DNA from: Roseovarius aestuarii
Lineage (GTDB): Bacteria > Pseudomonadota > Alphaproteobacteria > Rhodobacterales > Rhodobacteraceae
Reading direction: 5' to 3'
DNA length: 64,000 bases
NCBI GenBank assembly: GCA_027214255.1
Contig: JAPWHL010000021.1
Coordinates: 1-64,000 of the forward strand
The notes beneath the pieces were generated by a model, which was not told the DNA's origin, searched no databases, and saw only the letters and a list, made by a program, of their open reading frames with translations. The position numbers and the translations under genes were made by a program. This document shows, one piece after another, positions 43,131-53,632 of this stretch. Every line of letters begins with the position of its first letter. Within the stretch, counting starts at the first letter, position 1.

Positions 43131-44336
43131 ATGAACCAAACATATTTTCCAGTTCTTCCCCAAGGGTGGGAACGCAGCCAGGTCGAACAACTCTTGATCG
43201 AGATCGCCCCGGCCATAGGCTTGCGTGCAAGACGCCTGAGCGCCCTTCTCTACATGATGGGTTATACCAAACCGTCGGCATGGACTTCTTCTGAGGCCGA
43301 GCCGGTTTACTTCGCGCCGCAAACTGACACAGCGCTTGCCCTGGGCAAAACCGAACGGGCGCTTCGCAACGACGAACACGCCCTCGAAGCGGTCCACGGT
43401 CTCATTGAGAAGCGTGTAAAGGCGAATGGGTCACGGTCATTCTACGGCAAGTGCGGTATCGTGTTTTCCCGACTGATTGATCTTGTGCCGGATCTGATCG
43501 AGCTACGTGACCGCGTTCGCGCCGATCGCGCCCGTATCCGCGAGCTGGTCCAGCTTCGCAGCTCACATCTTCGCTCCATTAAGCGCCGGATCGAAGCCGC
43601 TTCCCCTCAACTGGTCCAGACAACGGATTTCTGGGCCGCAACCCAAGCATTTGAGCAATGGCCTCACAGCTCAAAGCTTCGCGGCATGTCCCTCGATGCG
43701 CTGGAAGCGCATGTTGTGGACTGTGAAGCCCTTTGTGGACGGTTCGATGAGTTGCTTCAAATGTGTCCTGATTCTTCCTGTCGAGCGGAAGAAAACTTCC
43801 GCTCCTTTATACAAGAGGACACTTATGAATCAAAATCTGTAAACTGTAATGCAAGCAACCCCACACGGACCTCGGCTGCCGCCTCGGACACTGATTTTAT
43901 TAGTGACGGGCCTAACGGCCCATCACATTGCAATGAAAATAAGGATGAAGCGGCAGACGCAGCTTTCAAGCTTAGATTTCAGCAATCGTTGAACCCGAAG
44001 CGCTTTTTTGACCTTGCTGGACCCGACATGCAAATCCACATCGAAGCCCGATGTGCTGACCCAACCAGTATTTCCATGCACCACATTGTTGACGCAGCTG
44101 AAATGCTCAAACCACATCTCGGGATCAATCATGATGCTTGGGTTCAAGCTTGCCGCGCCATGGGCCCCGAAGGCGCTGCCATCTGTGTTCTTGTGATCGA
44201 CGCCAACCGTGATCATCCGACCAGTCCTGTCAAAAACCCCGGCGGCGCATTGCGTGCCTGGACAAGACGCTATGAAACTGGCGATTTGAATCTCGTCGGA
44301 AGTCTCATTGGCCTTGCGCGCCGCCGCGGTTTGTGA
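43131..44336 (+). CDS. repC: RepC replication initiator (401 aa)
   Basis: The N-terminal domain (LPQGWERSQVEQLLIEIAPA, GLRARRLSALLYMM) and the C-terminal block (AAICVLVIDANRDHPTSPVK, NPGGALRAWTRRYETGDLNL) match plasmid RepC of the RepABC type. RepC binds an origin normally inside its own gene. No repA/repB pair lies upstream, so this is a solo repC; the ParA-like (9383) and ParB-like (53633) genes are far away. ATG 43131 is preferred; an ATG at 43071 lies within the control repeat. Confidence 0.88.
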   Translation: MNQTYFPVLPQGWERSQVEQLLIEIAPAIGLRARRLSALLYMMGYTKPSAWTSSEAEPVYFAPQTDTALALGKTERALRNDEHALEAVHGLIEKRVKANGSRSFYGKCGIVFSRLIDLVPDLIELRDRVRADRARIRELVQLRSSHLRSIKRRIEAASPQLVQTTDFWAATQAFEQWPHSSKLRGMSLDALEAHVVDCEALCGRFDELLQMCPDSSCRAEENFRSFIQEDTYESKSVNCNASNPTRTSAAASDTDFISDGPNGPSHCNENKDEAADAAFKLRFQQSLNPKRFFDLAGPDMQIHIEARCADPTSISMHHIVDAAEMLKPHLGINHDAWVQACRAMGPEGAAICVLVIDANRDHPTSPVKNPGGALRAWTRRYETGDLNLVGSLIGLARRRGL

Positions 44337-44553
44337 TGCTCGAACCGCGCCATCACTTTCCGCTTGGCGGTTGTTTCAAATGCGGCCGCCTTTTGGTCGG
44401 TTTGCGCGATTTTCCACCCGATTCCGGGACCAAAATCGCGCTTCTCGTTGATCTCGTGCACGATTGCGCGCATCTTTGCCCACGAGAACGACCAGAGAAG
44501 CACCTTGTTCCGTCAGGGTTCGTGTGGACCTTCGCAAAATTGGAGACCTGACG

Positions 44554-45408
44554 TTGAGTTGGACGCTATTTATTGATGAATCTGGTCAGGACATGCGCCA
44601 GTCACCCTACGAAGTATTGGCCGGTGTGGCAGTTGAAGATCGAAAGCTATGGCGCCTGATTCAGCGTCTTTCCGATCTTCAGGATGAGATTTTTGGGATG
44701 CGGCTTTTTGCTGTCTACCAGAATGAGGCCAAGGCTCAAAAGTTGCTGAAAACAAAAGTCTTCAAACACGCCGCGCAGATGGACCCGATCGAACCGGCCC
44801 GCCGCCGCGAACTGGCGCGCGAGATCCTCGAGGATGGCACGAACGTATCACGCGAGCGTCTGACCGCTCTTGCTCAAGCCAAAATCGCCTACTGCGAAGC
44901 AGCTCTCGCAACCTGCCTTGAATTTGACGTCGAAGCTTTCGCCTCGATCGTACCCAAATCCGCACCGCGGCCGCGCGGTACTCTTTTGCGCAAGGATTAC
45001 GCCTACCTGTTTGAACGGTTTTTCTACTTTCTTAACAGCAAGCCCGACGACCCGATGGGTTATATTGTGTTTGATGAACTGGACAAGAGCGCCAGCCACA
45101 TCCTTTTGACCCAGGTTGCTGAGTATTTCCTGAAAACCGGCAAAGGTCGAACGCGCTCCCGCCTGATCATCCCGGAGCCATTTTTCGTCCATAGCGATCT
45201 TACGACAATGGTTCAGGTGGTTGACCTTGTGGCCTACATTATCAGCTGGGGTGTTCGGCTTCGCTATATGGACGAGCCTGCCCGAGAAGAACTATCCGAT
45301 CTTGCCGGTGCCGTCATGCGGTTGCGCTTCACTCAGCGGCTTCCATCTGGGCACGCCAATTACGGCTTCAAAGTAATCCCGGATCTCCGCCCGCAGGTCG
45401 AGAAATGA
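44554..45408 (+). CDS. DUF3800 protein (about 284 aa)
   Basis: Begins with TTG 44554 (GGAG at 44542-44545) giving LFIDESGQD, the conserved DUF3800 start; later FDELDKSASHILLTQVAEYF and MVQVVDLVAYIISWGVR complete the RNase H-like fold pattern. An ATG at 44464 is in frame but adds unrelated residues. DUF3800 proteins are common on mobile elements, proposed nucleases without proven role. Confidence 0.82.
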   Translation: MSWTLFIDESGQDMRQSPYEVLAGVAVEDRKLWRLIQRLSDLQDEIFGMRLFAVYQNEAKAQKLLKTKVFKHAAQMDPIEPARRRELAREILEDGTNVSRERLTALAQAKIAYCEAALATCLEFDVEAFASIVPKSAPRPRGTLLRKDYAYLFERFFYFLNSKPDDPMGYIVFDELDKSASHILLTQVAEYFLKTGKGRTRSRLIIPEPFFVHSDLTTMVQVVDLVAYIISWGVRLRYMDEPAREELSDLAGAVMRLRFTQRLPSGHANYGFKVIPDLRPQVEK

Positions 45409-46022
45409 AAAAAGGCAATGCAGTCACCCGCAAAGCCTCCACCGATGAATATAGGCTCCGAAACGCCCTTTGTCCAGACGGTTGTTACTTCCCCTAGCCA
45501 TCTGACTACATCCCGTCCTCTTCCATCTGCTCCAGAACAGCATCGCTGAACAGCTCCTTCAGAGGTTCGATGCGTCTTTGAATACCTTCGCCAAGCTCCG
45601 GGTCGAGTGTCGCTGAGTGAAAAATGACACCCTAAGCGTTTTTCCGATGATATCGTCAGCGGGCGAGTGCTAAGTCCGACGATGAGTTATGCGGTTAGCC
45701 GTCGTTCGTTCACACTGCGGCGGATTCAACGAAAGAGCCCACTTTTCCAGATGCTGCGCATCGCATAAATGTCCGGTTTTTTTAGGGGGGTCAAAAATCT
45801 GCCAGTACAAAACTGAGTTTTGCCGAAGGTTTGTGGCATAAAACTTTTCAGTGATTTTGGAAGCCGCGCCGTCAGTGCCAAAAACGCTCCTTTTTGTCAG
45901 AGAGCTTCGAATACAAGTCTTTAATCTAAGTGCAGTCACTGGTTCAATCGGGCTGTTAGTCGGCATGGGTAGCGCCTATTGAAACGCGCTACCCATGCCT
46001 TGTCTCCTATTAAGAGAACCTT
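45409..46022. other. gene-free region containing a gene remnant
   Basis: About 614 bp. It holds the 98-bp partial copy of the 50316-50681 gene at 45501-45598, then GTCGCTGAGTGAAAAATGACACCC, which looks like a transposon end, then A/T-richer sequence without a convincing gene. Probably a recombination scar. Confidence 0.55.
45501..45598 (-). pseudogene. fragment duplicating the 3' end of the 50316-50681 gene
   Basis: Positions 45501-45598 match 50311-50408 with two differences, covering the last 30 or so codons of that minus-strand gene and its stop. The match ends abruptly at 45598. It is in direct orientation with the intact copy 4810 bp away. Confidence 0.85.
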
Positions 46023-46775
46023 TTATTGCCCCGCACCGATTTCCTGTGCGATAGAATCTTCGGCCCCGCCGCAAGTCGGATGCCCAAAGCCGGATGCGCT
46101 TGCCCCATCAGTAATATCATACACAATACCGTCGTCACCATTGGCGCTGACACCACCAGGAACTGTTGCCAATTCCAAGGCTGCGCGTGTGCGCCAAGCT
46201 ATGTTGTGATCCGCACATGAGGTATCGCCGCTAACGCCAATCGCACCGAGCAACACGCCTTGCGCGTCATAAAGCGCCAGACCACCGCCGAATACATTAA
46301 CGCCGCCGGGTTGTTGTCCGACCAGTGGATCATTCTCGGTGCCGTAGGCTTCTGCATTGCCATATGCGATCTGTGGATTAACAGGGTTGGAAAATTGCAA
46401 CCCAAACAGGCTGCCACCAGGCTGTGTCGCAGAATACAGGTTGGCTGTTGAGAGCGCCAAACCCGGCAGGCTAAACGCGTTGGCAGTGTTGGCCTTTTGC
46501 GCAGAGATTACGCGACTGCCGGGCCATTGATCACCCCGATCATCGCCCGTCATGGCAACGGAGCAGACTTTGCCATCGCGATCAACGATGCTGGCCCACA
46601 TGTTCAGCTCAAGGCCGCCATTGGCCGTTTCAGAAGTTGTTGCGGTGCTGGCTTGCAGCGCTGTTGTAAGTGCTGCGTGATCCGGCAAGGCTTCGCAGCC
46701 TGATGCAGCGGCTTGTGTGGCGATAAGGCCAAAGCTCAGGACTGCAGAGGCGGCTTTTAGATTGGTAAGTGTCAT
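46023..46775 (-). CDS. GlcG/HbpS-family exported protein (250 aa)
   Basis: Signal peptide ending AAASG, then the HbpS/GlcG fold: DRDGKVCSVAMTGDD, SRVISAQKANTANAFSLPG, NVFGGGLALYDAQGVLLGAI, GVSGDTSCADHNIAWRTR. Members bind haem or act as small-ligand sensors. Divergent from a LysR gene which probably controls it. Confidence 0.83.
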   Translation of the reverse strand: MTLTNLKAASAVLSFGLIATQAAASGCEALPDHAALTTALQASTATTSETANGGLELNMWASIVDRDGKVCSVAMTGDDRGDQWPGSRVISAQKANTANAFSLPGLALSTANLYSATQPGGSLFGLQFSNPVNPQIAYGNAEAYGTENDPLVGQQPGGVNVFGGGLALYDAQGVLLGAIGVSGDTSCADHNIAWRTRAALELATVPGGVSANGDDGIVYDITDGASASGFGHPTCGGAEDSIAQEIGAGQ

Positions 46776-46869
46776 TGTCGTTCCCTTTCAGTGATGAGAA
46801 ACATCTAGACCTTTCCGAGAATGGTGATAATTATGGAAAGATGATAATTACTATTACATATTTGCAATA

Positions 46870-47742
46870 ATGAACTGGCGGGGAGTCGATGAAGCGGTGG
46901 CCGTGGCCGAAGCAGGCAGCTTTACGGCTGCTGCTGACATGCTGAACACAACAGTTGCCAGCGTCAGTCGACGCATTTCCGAACTTGAAGACAGGCTGGG
47001 CGTAAAACTGTTCACCAGAACAACCCGACATGTTTCTCTTAATCCGGACGGAGAGACTTATCTCGCCCACTGCCGAGACGCCTTGAGAATGTTGAACGCA
47101 GCAGAGGATGAACTGAGCGACCGGCAAGCGGGCTTAACCGGTCAAATTCGTATGACAGCAGCGGTCGAGTTTGGCGAACGCGTGATCGCCCCTGCAATTT
47201 CAACCTTTCAACTGCTTCACACTGAGGTGTCCATTGACCTCGATTTGTCAAACGACAGGTTTGACCTGATTGAAGGGAAATACGATTTGGCGGTGCGATT
47301 GGGTGAATTCCCGGATTCATCGCTCATCGCGCGCAAGATCGGAGAGCGCCGTTTGCTGGCCTGCGCTGCGCCGAACTACCTAAAGCGTTTTGGGCATCCC
47401 AATGACCCGGCTGAGCTGCGCAATCACAATTGCCTGCGTGGCTCGGCCCGTCAGTGGCGATTCTTGCATGGCAGCACCCTAAAAAGTCAGCACATTACTG
47501 GCAATTCACGCTGCAACAGCGGCGTTGCCATCACCGGGATGGTTTTGCGGGGTTTAGGTATCGCTCAATTGCCAGACTACTATGTCGAACAGCACTTTCC
47601 TAACGGAAAGCTGGTTCCTGTCTTGCCCTCATTCGAGCCAGAACCAGAAGGGATCTGGATAGTTCGACCTGATAACCGCTTTGTCCCAAGACGGGTTAGG
47701 GAACTGATCAAAGTGTTAACTCAAGAAATGAAGCCCACTTAG
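46870..47742 (+). CDS. LysR-type regulator (290 aa)
   Basis: HTH WRGVDEAVAVAEAGSFTAAA, VSRRISELEDRLGVKLFTR; effector domain with LAVRLGEFPDSSLIARKIGE. Typical CrgA-like length. Divergently arranged with the GlcG-like gene at about 94 bp, so it likely regulates that gene. Confidence 0.88.
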   Translation: MNWRGVDEAVAVAEAGSFTAAADMLNTTVASVSRRISELEDRLGVKLFTRTTRHVSLNPDGETYLAHCRDALRMLNAAEDELSDRQAGLTGQIRMTAAVEFGERVIAPAISTFQLLHTEVSIDLDLSNDRFDLIEGKYDLAVRLGEFPDSSLIARKIGERRLLACAAPNYLKRFGHPNDPAELRNHNCLRGSARQWRFLHGSTLKSQHITGNSRCNSGVAITGMVLRGLGIAQLPDYYVEQHFPNGKLVPVLPSFEPEPEGIWIVRPDNRFVPRRVRELIKVLTQEMKPT

Positions 47743-47788
47743 CCGATCAAGACAAAACGACGCCATGCAACCATGAGCTTTGGTACTT

Positions 47789-48694
47789 TCAACTCAGCAC
47801 ATGGTCATTTGTAGTCAACGCGGCTGGCGGAGTTCGATCCAACGCCTCTGACACCGAAATTTCAATTGTCCGGCACATCGCATCCAGCGGCAGACCATTT
47901 TGCACATTGCGAAACGGATGTTCCAGCTCGTTAGTGACCGCCTGAAGACCAAAGAACACATAGGCAACCACGGCAGCAAATATCGGGGCGAACCAGCCTG
48001 TCGCTTCGATTAGTGCAAAGGGTAGAAGCCAACAGTAAAGGTATGTGGTTCTGCGCACCAACAGGGAATAGACAAACGGCAGAGGCGTCGTAAAAATGCG
48101 TTCACAGCCAGCTTGCGCCAATGCCAGGGATGACAGCGTTTGTGAGACCGTCATCTGGCCAAACCCGCTGATTGCGTCTTCTTTGATCAGCTTGCCAATC
48201 TTATCAGCCATCGAGCGTAAGGCGGCATCTGCCGGGTTCTTATGTGCGATCATTGCAAGCGCTTTTTCTTCACCAACCCAGCCGACAATTTCCGCCTTCA
48301 CATCCACGCCCCGCAAGAACCCCCGATGCAAATGCGCAAACGCCACGGTGCAGGCTAGAATTTTTTCCCGGTCTTCACCCTTGCCAACAAAGACACACAT
48401 GTGTCGCCCCAAATTGCGCACGTCGGCAATCATTGCGCCCCAGAGTTTGCGCGCCTCCCACCAGCGATCATACGCAGCGTTGTTGCGAAACCCGAGGAAC
48501 AGAGAAAGCGCGACGCCAAAGATCCCCATTGCGGAGATCGAGATATGCGGCAAGGTGAAAACATGCTGGTCCAGCAACAAAACAGCCACCGTCAAAAGAG
48601 CAATACTGATGATCCTGCCGATGATTTTTGGAACTACAGACCCTTGCATCACAAAGAACAATTTTAGGGTAGATGGCGCTTCGCGAACAATCAT
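47789..48694 (-). CDS. bestrophin-family ion channel (301 aa)
   Basis: Bestrophin/UPF0187 pattern: MGIFGVALSLFLGFRNNAAY, DRWWEARKLWGAMIADVRNL, and four hydrophobic helices, with PFRNVQNGLPLDAMCRTIE near the end. Bacterial bestrophins form pentameric ion channels. Single gene converging with the LysR gene. Confidence 0.88.
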   Translation of the reverse strand: MIVREAPSTLKLFFVMQGSVVPKIIGRIISIALLTVAVLLLDQHVFTLPHISISAMGIFGVALSLFLGFRNNAAYDRWWEARKLWGAMIADVRNLGRHMCVFVGKGEDREKILACTVAFAHLHRGFLRGVDVKAEIVGWVGEEKALAMIAHKNPADAALRSMADKIGKLIKEDAISGFGQMTVSQTLSSLALAQAGCERIFTTPLPFVYSLLVRRTTYLYCWLLPFALIEATGWFAPIFAAVVAYVFFGLQAVTNELEHPFRNVQNGLPLDAMCRTIEISVSEALDRTPPAALTTNDHVLS

Positions 48695-48898
48695 TTTGAT
48701 TTCCCTTGCTGTAAAGCGGCTGTGATTTTAAACTGGTTCGAGTCTTTCACTGGCGAAGCGTTTAACACCATATGACGAGGCTTGCGCGTCAGTGGAAGCT
48801 GTTGATTATTACAATTTCGTAATAGTGATTTTCCAAAACTGTTGATTGTACTGTTTTGTAGATAAGTGCAGTCACTGCTGATAATCCCATTTCCTTGA

Positions 48899-50041
<1,143 letters not shown>

Positions 50042-50056
50042 ACCTGCAGATTGGTC

Positions 50057-50149
50057 GCGCCTGTTCAGGCGCGGCTCCAACACTTGAATTGCATGTGCGA
50101 CATGATCTGTCGTGAGGCAGGGCGGCACAAATGAACGTTTGTGCCGCCC
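50057..50149. other. hairpins after frmA
   Basis: GCGCCTG-TT-CAGGCGC at 50057-50072 is a likely frmA terminator although a T-run is lacking. A second perfect 12-bp stem GGGCGGCACAAA/TTTGTGCCGCCC lies at 50120-50149. The stretch up to 50315 has no convincing gene. Confidence 0.55.
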
Positions 50150-50315
50150 ACAGTTACTTCGATGCGGACCTTGGCGCAGTTGCAGCGAAAGCTAACAATG
50201 TCCCGCATCTTACCCATTGAATCAGACTGCAGCGAAGAGCCGCTATCCCGCTTTTCCGAGGGGAGAAAATTCCTTACCGCCCTATTCTGCACTCAGCCGG
50301 AGTCGACCCCTCTGA

Positions 50316-50681
50316 CTACATCCCGTCCTCTTCCATCTGCTCCAGAACAGCATCGCTGAACAGCTCCTTCAGAGGTTCGATGCGTCTTTGAATATCTTCG
50401 CCGAGCTCGATCAAATCAAAGGCCGCGCTGTCAACGATTTCCGCCTGCTGGTGAATGTCCTCGCCAGAGCCGTTCATTGGAATATGGGTATTCCCCCGAA
50501 TGATCCTGGTCGCCATGCTGTGCAGCCCCATCAACTCGGAATGCAGCCGGCCCAGCTCGCCCCGTAGTATTTCAACCTTTTCGACACATTCCAACACGGC
50601 CATCGTGTCAAACTCATCTTGCAACGCCGCCAGGGCATCATCCTCGACGTAGCCAAATTCCGTTTTCACGAGCTTGTTCAT
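50316..50681 (-). CDS. hypothetical protein (121 aa)
   Basis: ATG 50681 overlaps the upstream DUF6429 stop. Acidic helical protein (LRGELGRLHSELMGLHSMAT) ending EQMEEDGM. Function unknown. The last part is duplicated at 45501-45598. Confidence 0.7.
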   Translation of the reverse strand: MNKLVKTEFGYVEDDALAALQDEFDTMAVLECVEKVEILRGELGRLHSELMGLHSMATRIIRGNTHIPMNGSGEDIHQQAEIVDSAAFDLIELGEDIQRRIEPLKELFSDAVLEQMEEDGM

Positions 50682-50947
50682 TGCTGCCCCCTTCCCTTTT
50701 GACCATCGGACCCATCGTCGCTTGGCTTGCAAAACAACTCTTTGAACAGTCGTTCCGAGCGTTCAAGCCCTTCTTCGGTCAGCACAACTGATTTGGCCTT
50801 GTTGCGTGGGTCCAGGATCAGACCTTTCTCATAGAGACTGTTCATGGCGTCCCAATCATGCCCCTTCCAAGCCCGACGATCATAGTGAAGGGTCAGCCAC
50901 AGCAAGCCCAATACGGCGTCGTCAATCCTGTCCTGATCTATGTCCAT
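50678..50947 (-). CDS. DUF6429-family protein (89 aa)
   Basis: MDIDQDRIDDAVLGLLWLTL, RAWKGHDWDAMNSLYEKGLI and AKSVVLTEEGLERSE match the small winged-helix-like DUF6429 family, common on rhizobial and roseobacter plasmids, role unknown. Middle gene of a three-gene minus-strand operon. Confidence 0.85.
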   Translation of the reverse strand: MDIDQDRIDDAVLGLLWLTLHYDRRAWKGHDWDAMNSLYEKGLILDPRNKAKSVVLTEEGLERSERLFKELFCKPSDDGSDGQKGRGQQ

Positions 50948-50950
50948 CAG

Positions 50951-51247
50951 TCACCTTCTTTGAAGCGCTTGCGGCCATTGATCCGAGGTTGGTTTTGTGT
51001 CGAACAAGATCACACGCCCATCTCCTTCATCCGGATCGCTCACCAGCACGAACGGTATAGCCTCATGGGCGACTTCAAACAGGCACCGGTATTTCTGCTT
51101 TCCGCTGATCGGATCTTTCACCTGGTCATACCGACAATTGTACTTTGTCCTGTCTTCAATCCACCCCTCAACTCCAGCTGGCGTCACCAGCGCCAAAGGG
51201 TTTCCATCGAGCAGAATGGTTGCACCTACGTTGTAGATCTCTTTCAT
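50951..51247 (-). CDS. hypothetical protein (98 aa)
   Basis: ATG 51247 follows AAGGAGAAG. Soluble beta-rich protein (MKEIYNVGATILLDGNPLAL, later CLFEVAHEAIPFVLVSDPD). Family not recognised. First gene of the operon with the DUF6429 and 50316-50681 genes; 3 bp from the next start. Confidence 0.7.
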   Translation of the reverse strand: MKEIYNVGATILLDGNPLALVTPAGVEGWIEDRTKYNCRYDQVKDPISGKQKYRCLFEVAHEAIPFVLVSDPDEGDGRVILFDTKPTSDQWPQALQRR

Positions 51248-51520
51248 CGGTTCTTCTCCTTGTTGACCTGTGCCATTCAGTGCTGTTCTTGCACATTGGA
51301 ACTCAAGTGGTGCCACAAGCAACAAGGAAATAGCTTTACGGCAGTGAAGCGTGACCTGTCCCAAACTTCTCTGTCGTTCTATATATCTGCCTGTGAAAAA
51401 GCCGGCGCCATCTGGCACCGGCTCAAGGTTATCACCTTTCACGGCCATCGGGTTCCCACCCTGTACCGCGTCTCCATAATATAGTTGTCAGCTAGTTTTG
51501 CAAGCGTCAGCGCGCTAGTG

Positions 51521-51583
51521 TCATCATCTTCCCCTAAATATCCTCGGGGGAGCGCCCACCCGGCGCGGGGGCGGAAGCCCCTC
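51521..51583 (-). terminator. recurring hairpin element, copy 3
   Basis: GGGGC-TTCC-GCCCC hairpin, CGCCGGGTGGGCG stem, then CCCCCGAGGATATT and the TCATCATCTT tail. It overlaps the 3' end of the minus-strand frame ending at 51524. Same structure as 3541-3600 and 29491-29550. Confidence 0.65.
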
Positions 51584-51838
51584 TTTCGGCGGATCGTGTT
51601 CGTGATAGGCGCGTTCAACATGCCAGGTACATGTTTTTCCGCCGCACCCGCGACATGTGAAATAATCTACTATGTCTCTGACATGTGTATGCGCTCTGAA
51701 TTTGGCATACAGGCGGTGCGGTGGTACTCGCCAAACTCTGTCGCAGATGAAGCATTTTGTGACAAGAGCATCCGTTGCGGCAAGGTCGTTGAGCCTGAGC
51801 GCCCAGGCAGGAGCGAGGGTGACTTTCTCGTATGGCAT
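51524..51838 (-). CDS. small cysteine-rich (zinc-finger-like) protein (about 104 aa)
   Basis: CFICDRVWRVPPHRLY and CRGCGGKTCTWHVERAYH give two CxxC pairs and histidines, likely zinc-binding. The C-terminus (EGLPPPRRVGAPP) is simply the translation of the hairpin element. Start uncertain: ATG 51838 or 51865. Confidence 0.5.
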   Translation of the reverse strand: MPYEKVTLAPAWALRLNDLAATDALVTKCFICDRVWRVPPHRLYAKFRAHTHVRDIVDYFTCRGCGGKTCTWHVERAYHEHDPPKEGLPPPRRVGAPPRIFRGR

Positions 51839-51878
51839 GAGCGAGAACATAAAGCGAACGTGCATGTTTCAGCAACAG

Positions 51879-52253
51879 TCAGTTCTTTTTCCCTTTTGCC
51901 ATCGCACGCGCCAGGCCGAAAATCTGTTCGCGTAAGCTTTCGGGCGTTTGATAGTATATCCGTATTAGCTCTACCGCTTCCCGATTTTGCAGAAAATCAG
52001 CGTGAATCATGGGGGTTCGGTCGTCGGCTAAGTTGACCTGAAGCCCTTCAAAAAAATGGGTGACGGGAACACCAAATTCGTCGGCAAGCTCGAATAGCTT
52101 TGACGCGCTCACTCGGTTGCCTGCGGTTTCGTATTTTTGAAGTTGCTGGAAACTGATCTTGAGATTGTCCGCTACTTCTTTTTGGGTTTTTCCAGCGCTC
52201 CACCGCGTGTGACGGATGCGGCGTCCTACATGAACATCAACGGGATGCTTCAA
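51879..52253 (-). CDS. XRE-family transcriptional regulator (124 aa)
   Basis: HTH_3 domain RIRHTRWSAGKTQKEVADNL, KISFQQLQKYETAGNRVSAS, then FELADEFGVPVTHFFEGL and a C-terminal helix (AVELIRIYYQTPESLREQIF). This SinR-like architecture is common in Rhodobacterales. It is divergent from the repeated leader at 52.4 kb and could regulate it. Confidence 0.9.
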   Translation of the reverse strand: MKHPVDVHVGRRIRHTRWSAGKTQKEVADNLKISFQQLQKYETAGNRVSASKLFELADEFGVPVTHFFEGLQVNLADDRTPMIHADFLQNREAVELIRIYYQTPESLREQIFGLARAMAKGKKN

Positions 52254-52380
52254 CAGTTTTTTCCTCTTTACTCAACGTATCTCGCCCACGGCGAGCCGAA
52301 TTTTGACTGTTCAACTTTTGGCATAAACTAGCTGATGCTGCAATAGATGGTTATTGGCGACTTTGGCGCGAATGGCCCCA

Positions 52381-52932
52381 AACCGCGCTCTAGGCTTCAG
52401 CCGGCAAGCGGCTTTCGCCCCGAACCACCCTGCCCTGTCTCCCTGCGGCCTGATGTGCCGGCTACTGTCTCACATGAGCCAGCACCCGACACGGCCAGCA
52501 TGGTCGCCCAGGACAGCGCGGATCGGCCCATACGGGTAACGATCGACTGTCGCAGTCAGTCTTTCGAGATCCGCGCGAGGTGCGCAGATCGCATATCCCA
52601 AAGGTCTGACCCGATTCCGCTTGCGCTCTATCGGATCAGGCAGTTTTCCATTTGGTTTTTGTCCGCCCAACAGACCTGCCCTGGCCGGTCAATTGGCAAG
52701 CGCCCGGCTCACGCCGGTCGTCGCGTGTCAGGGCCGTGTCCTCACCTTCGGTTGCGGGCCGCACCACCCCTGCCCCGCGACCATTGACAGTCCCGGTCAG
52801 GACCGTGGGTCGGGCTTACGCCCTCACCACTCTGTTCCGTCCGAAATATGCATTTCGGCCAGATCAGAGAGCCGAGGCGTAGCCCATCGGCGGAAAGAAG
52901 GCACCAAGCCCGAAACGTCGCACCACAAAGGA
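52381..52932 (+). repeat. leader module copy C (full length; 52486-52932 identical to 1-447)
   Basis: The 3' 447 bases equal window positions 1-447, and the 5' 170 bases (52381-52551) match copy B at 4846-5018 in diverged form, so copy C shows the complete module. It ends in CACCACAAAGGA, 8 bases before the DUF3768 start. Three copies in front of unrelated establishment-type genes suggest a shared promoter/leader. Confidence 0.88.
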
Positions 52933-52939
52933 CAAATCT

Positions 52940-53326
52940 ATGACTTCTATCAAGATCGACAAAATGACTGTTGAACAGTTTGGCGAAGCGCTGCGTCGTG
53001 AGGCGATTGCCAAGCAAAACGATGTTTTTCGCAAGATGATCCTGCTGGACGAGAGTGTAGGACGTTGGGTCGTAACCCGTGCCGTTTATGCAGAAGGCCC
53101 CGCTTTTGTTGCGGCCTGCATTCTGGCCGTGCGCAAGTTCGAGGACTTCACCGAAGAAATGGACCCCTATGGCGAGCGTTCTATGGGTCGGCTTGAGATT
53201 GAGGGTAAAACGGTCTGGTTCAAGATCGACCTTTATGACGTGGACTATGAAGGCGGTTCGGATGATCCGTCAGAAGTCACCAAGACACGCCGCGTTCTGA
53301 CCATCCTTTTCCCAAGCGATTACTGA
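52940..53326 (+). CDS. DUF3768 protein (128 aa)
   Basis: FEDFTEEMDPYGERSMGRLE, VWFKIDLYDVDYEGGSDDPS and a TRRVLTILF end fit the DUF3768 family, small plasmid and phage proteins of unknown function. The ribosome-binding site is supplied by the end of leader copy C. First gene of the transcript that continues with the ParB-like gene. Confidence 0.85.
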   Translation: MTSIKIDKMTVEQFGEALRREAIAKQNDVFRKMILLDESVGRWVVTRAVYAEGPAFVAACILAVRKFEDFTEEMDPYGERSMGRLEIEGKTVWFKIDLYDVDYEGGSDDPSEVTKTRRVLTILFPSDY

Positions 53327-53447
53327 GTTCGGTTGGCGGGGTTCTCTCCCGATCCCGCGCCGAGGCTGGCCTGCCCCGCAGGTCCAAGGGAGGGGCGGCA
53401 AGCGCCCTTCCCATCCATCACCACAAGCAGAAAGGAAGGTGAAACAC

Positions 53448-53558
53448 ATGAGCAATGAAACTAAGAAGCGCCACATTTCCGAGGCTTGGGCGCTTCTCAG
53501 GAAGGGCGATCAGTTTGGTATCGGACGCCGCTTCCTGATCCAGCACGGGGCTTTGTAA
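53448..53558 (+). CDS. small protein (36 aa)
   Basis: Short frame with a strong AAAGGAAGGT ribosome-binding site and ATG 53448; product starts MSNETKKRHISEAWALLRKG and ends IQHGAL. It lies between DUF3768 and the ParB-like gene in the same orientation. No family recognised; a peptide regulator or leader is possible. Confidence 0.5.
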   Translation: MSNETKKRHISEAWALLRKGDQFGIGRRFLIQHGAL

Positions 53559-53632
53559 GCCCACTCGCCTCAGCCCGTCAGGGCTGGGGCATCCATAACA
53601 CAAAATCTCACCACAAAACAAGGATGAACCAA

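Noticed and set aside
45670..45966. Minus-strand frame of 98 codons in the 45.4-46.0 kb gap
   Set aside because: Weak start, low-complexity composition and no recognisable domain in a probable recombination scar.
45929..48878. 15-bp identity TAAGTGCAGTCACTG at 45929 and 48864
   Set aside because: A match of this length is expected by chance in 64 kb and the flanks do not match.
50065..50292. Remnant of a glutathione-dependent formaldehyde-activating enzyme next to frmA on the minus strand
   Set aside because: Only a short FRCNCAKVRIEV-like segment is suggestive and the second cysteine motif is missing; a perfect hairpin explains the frame better.
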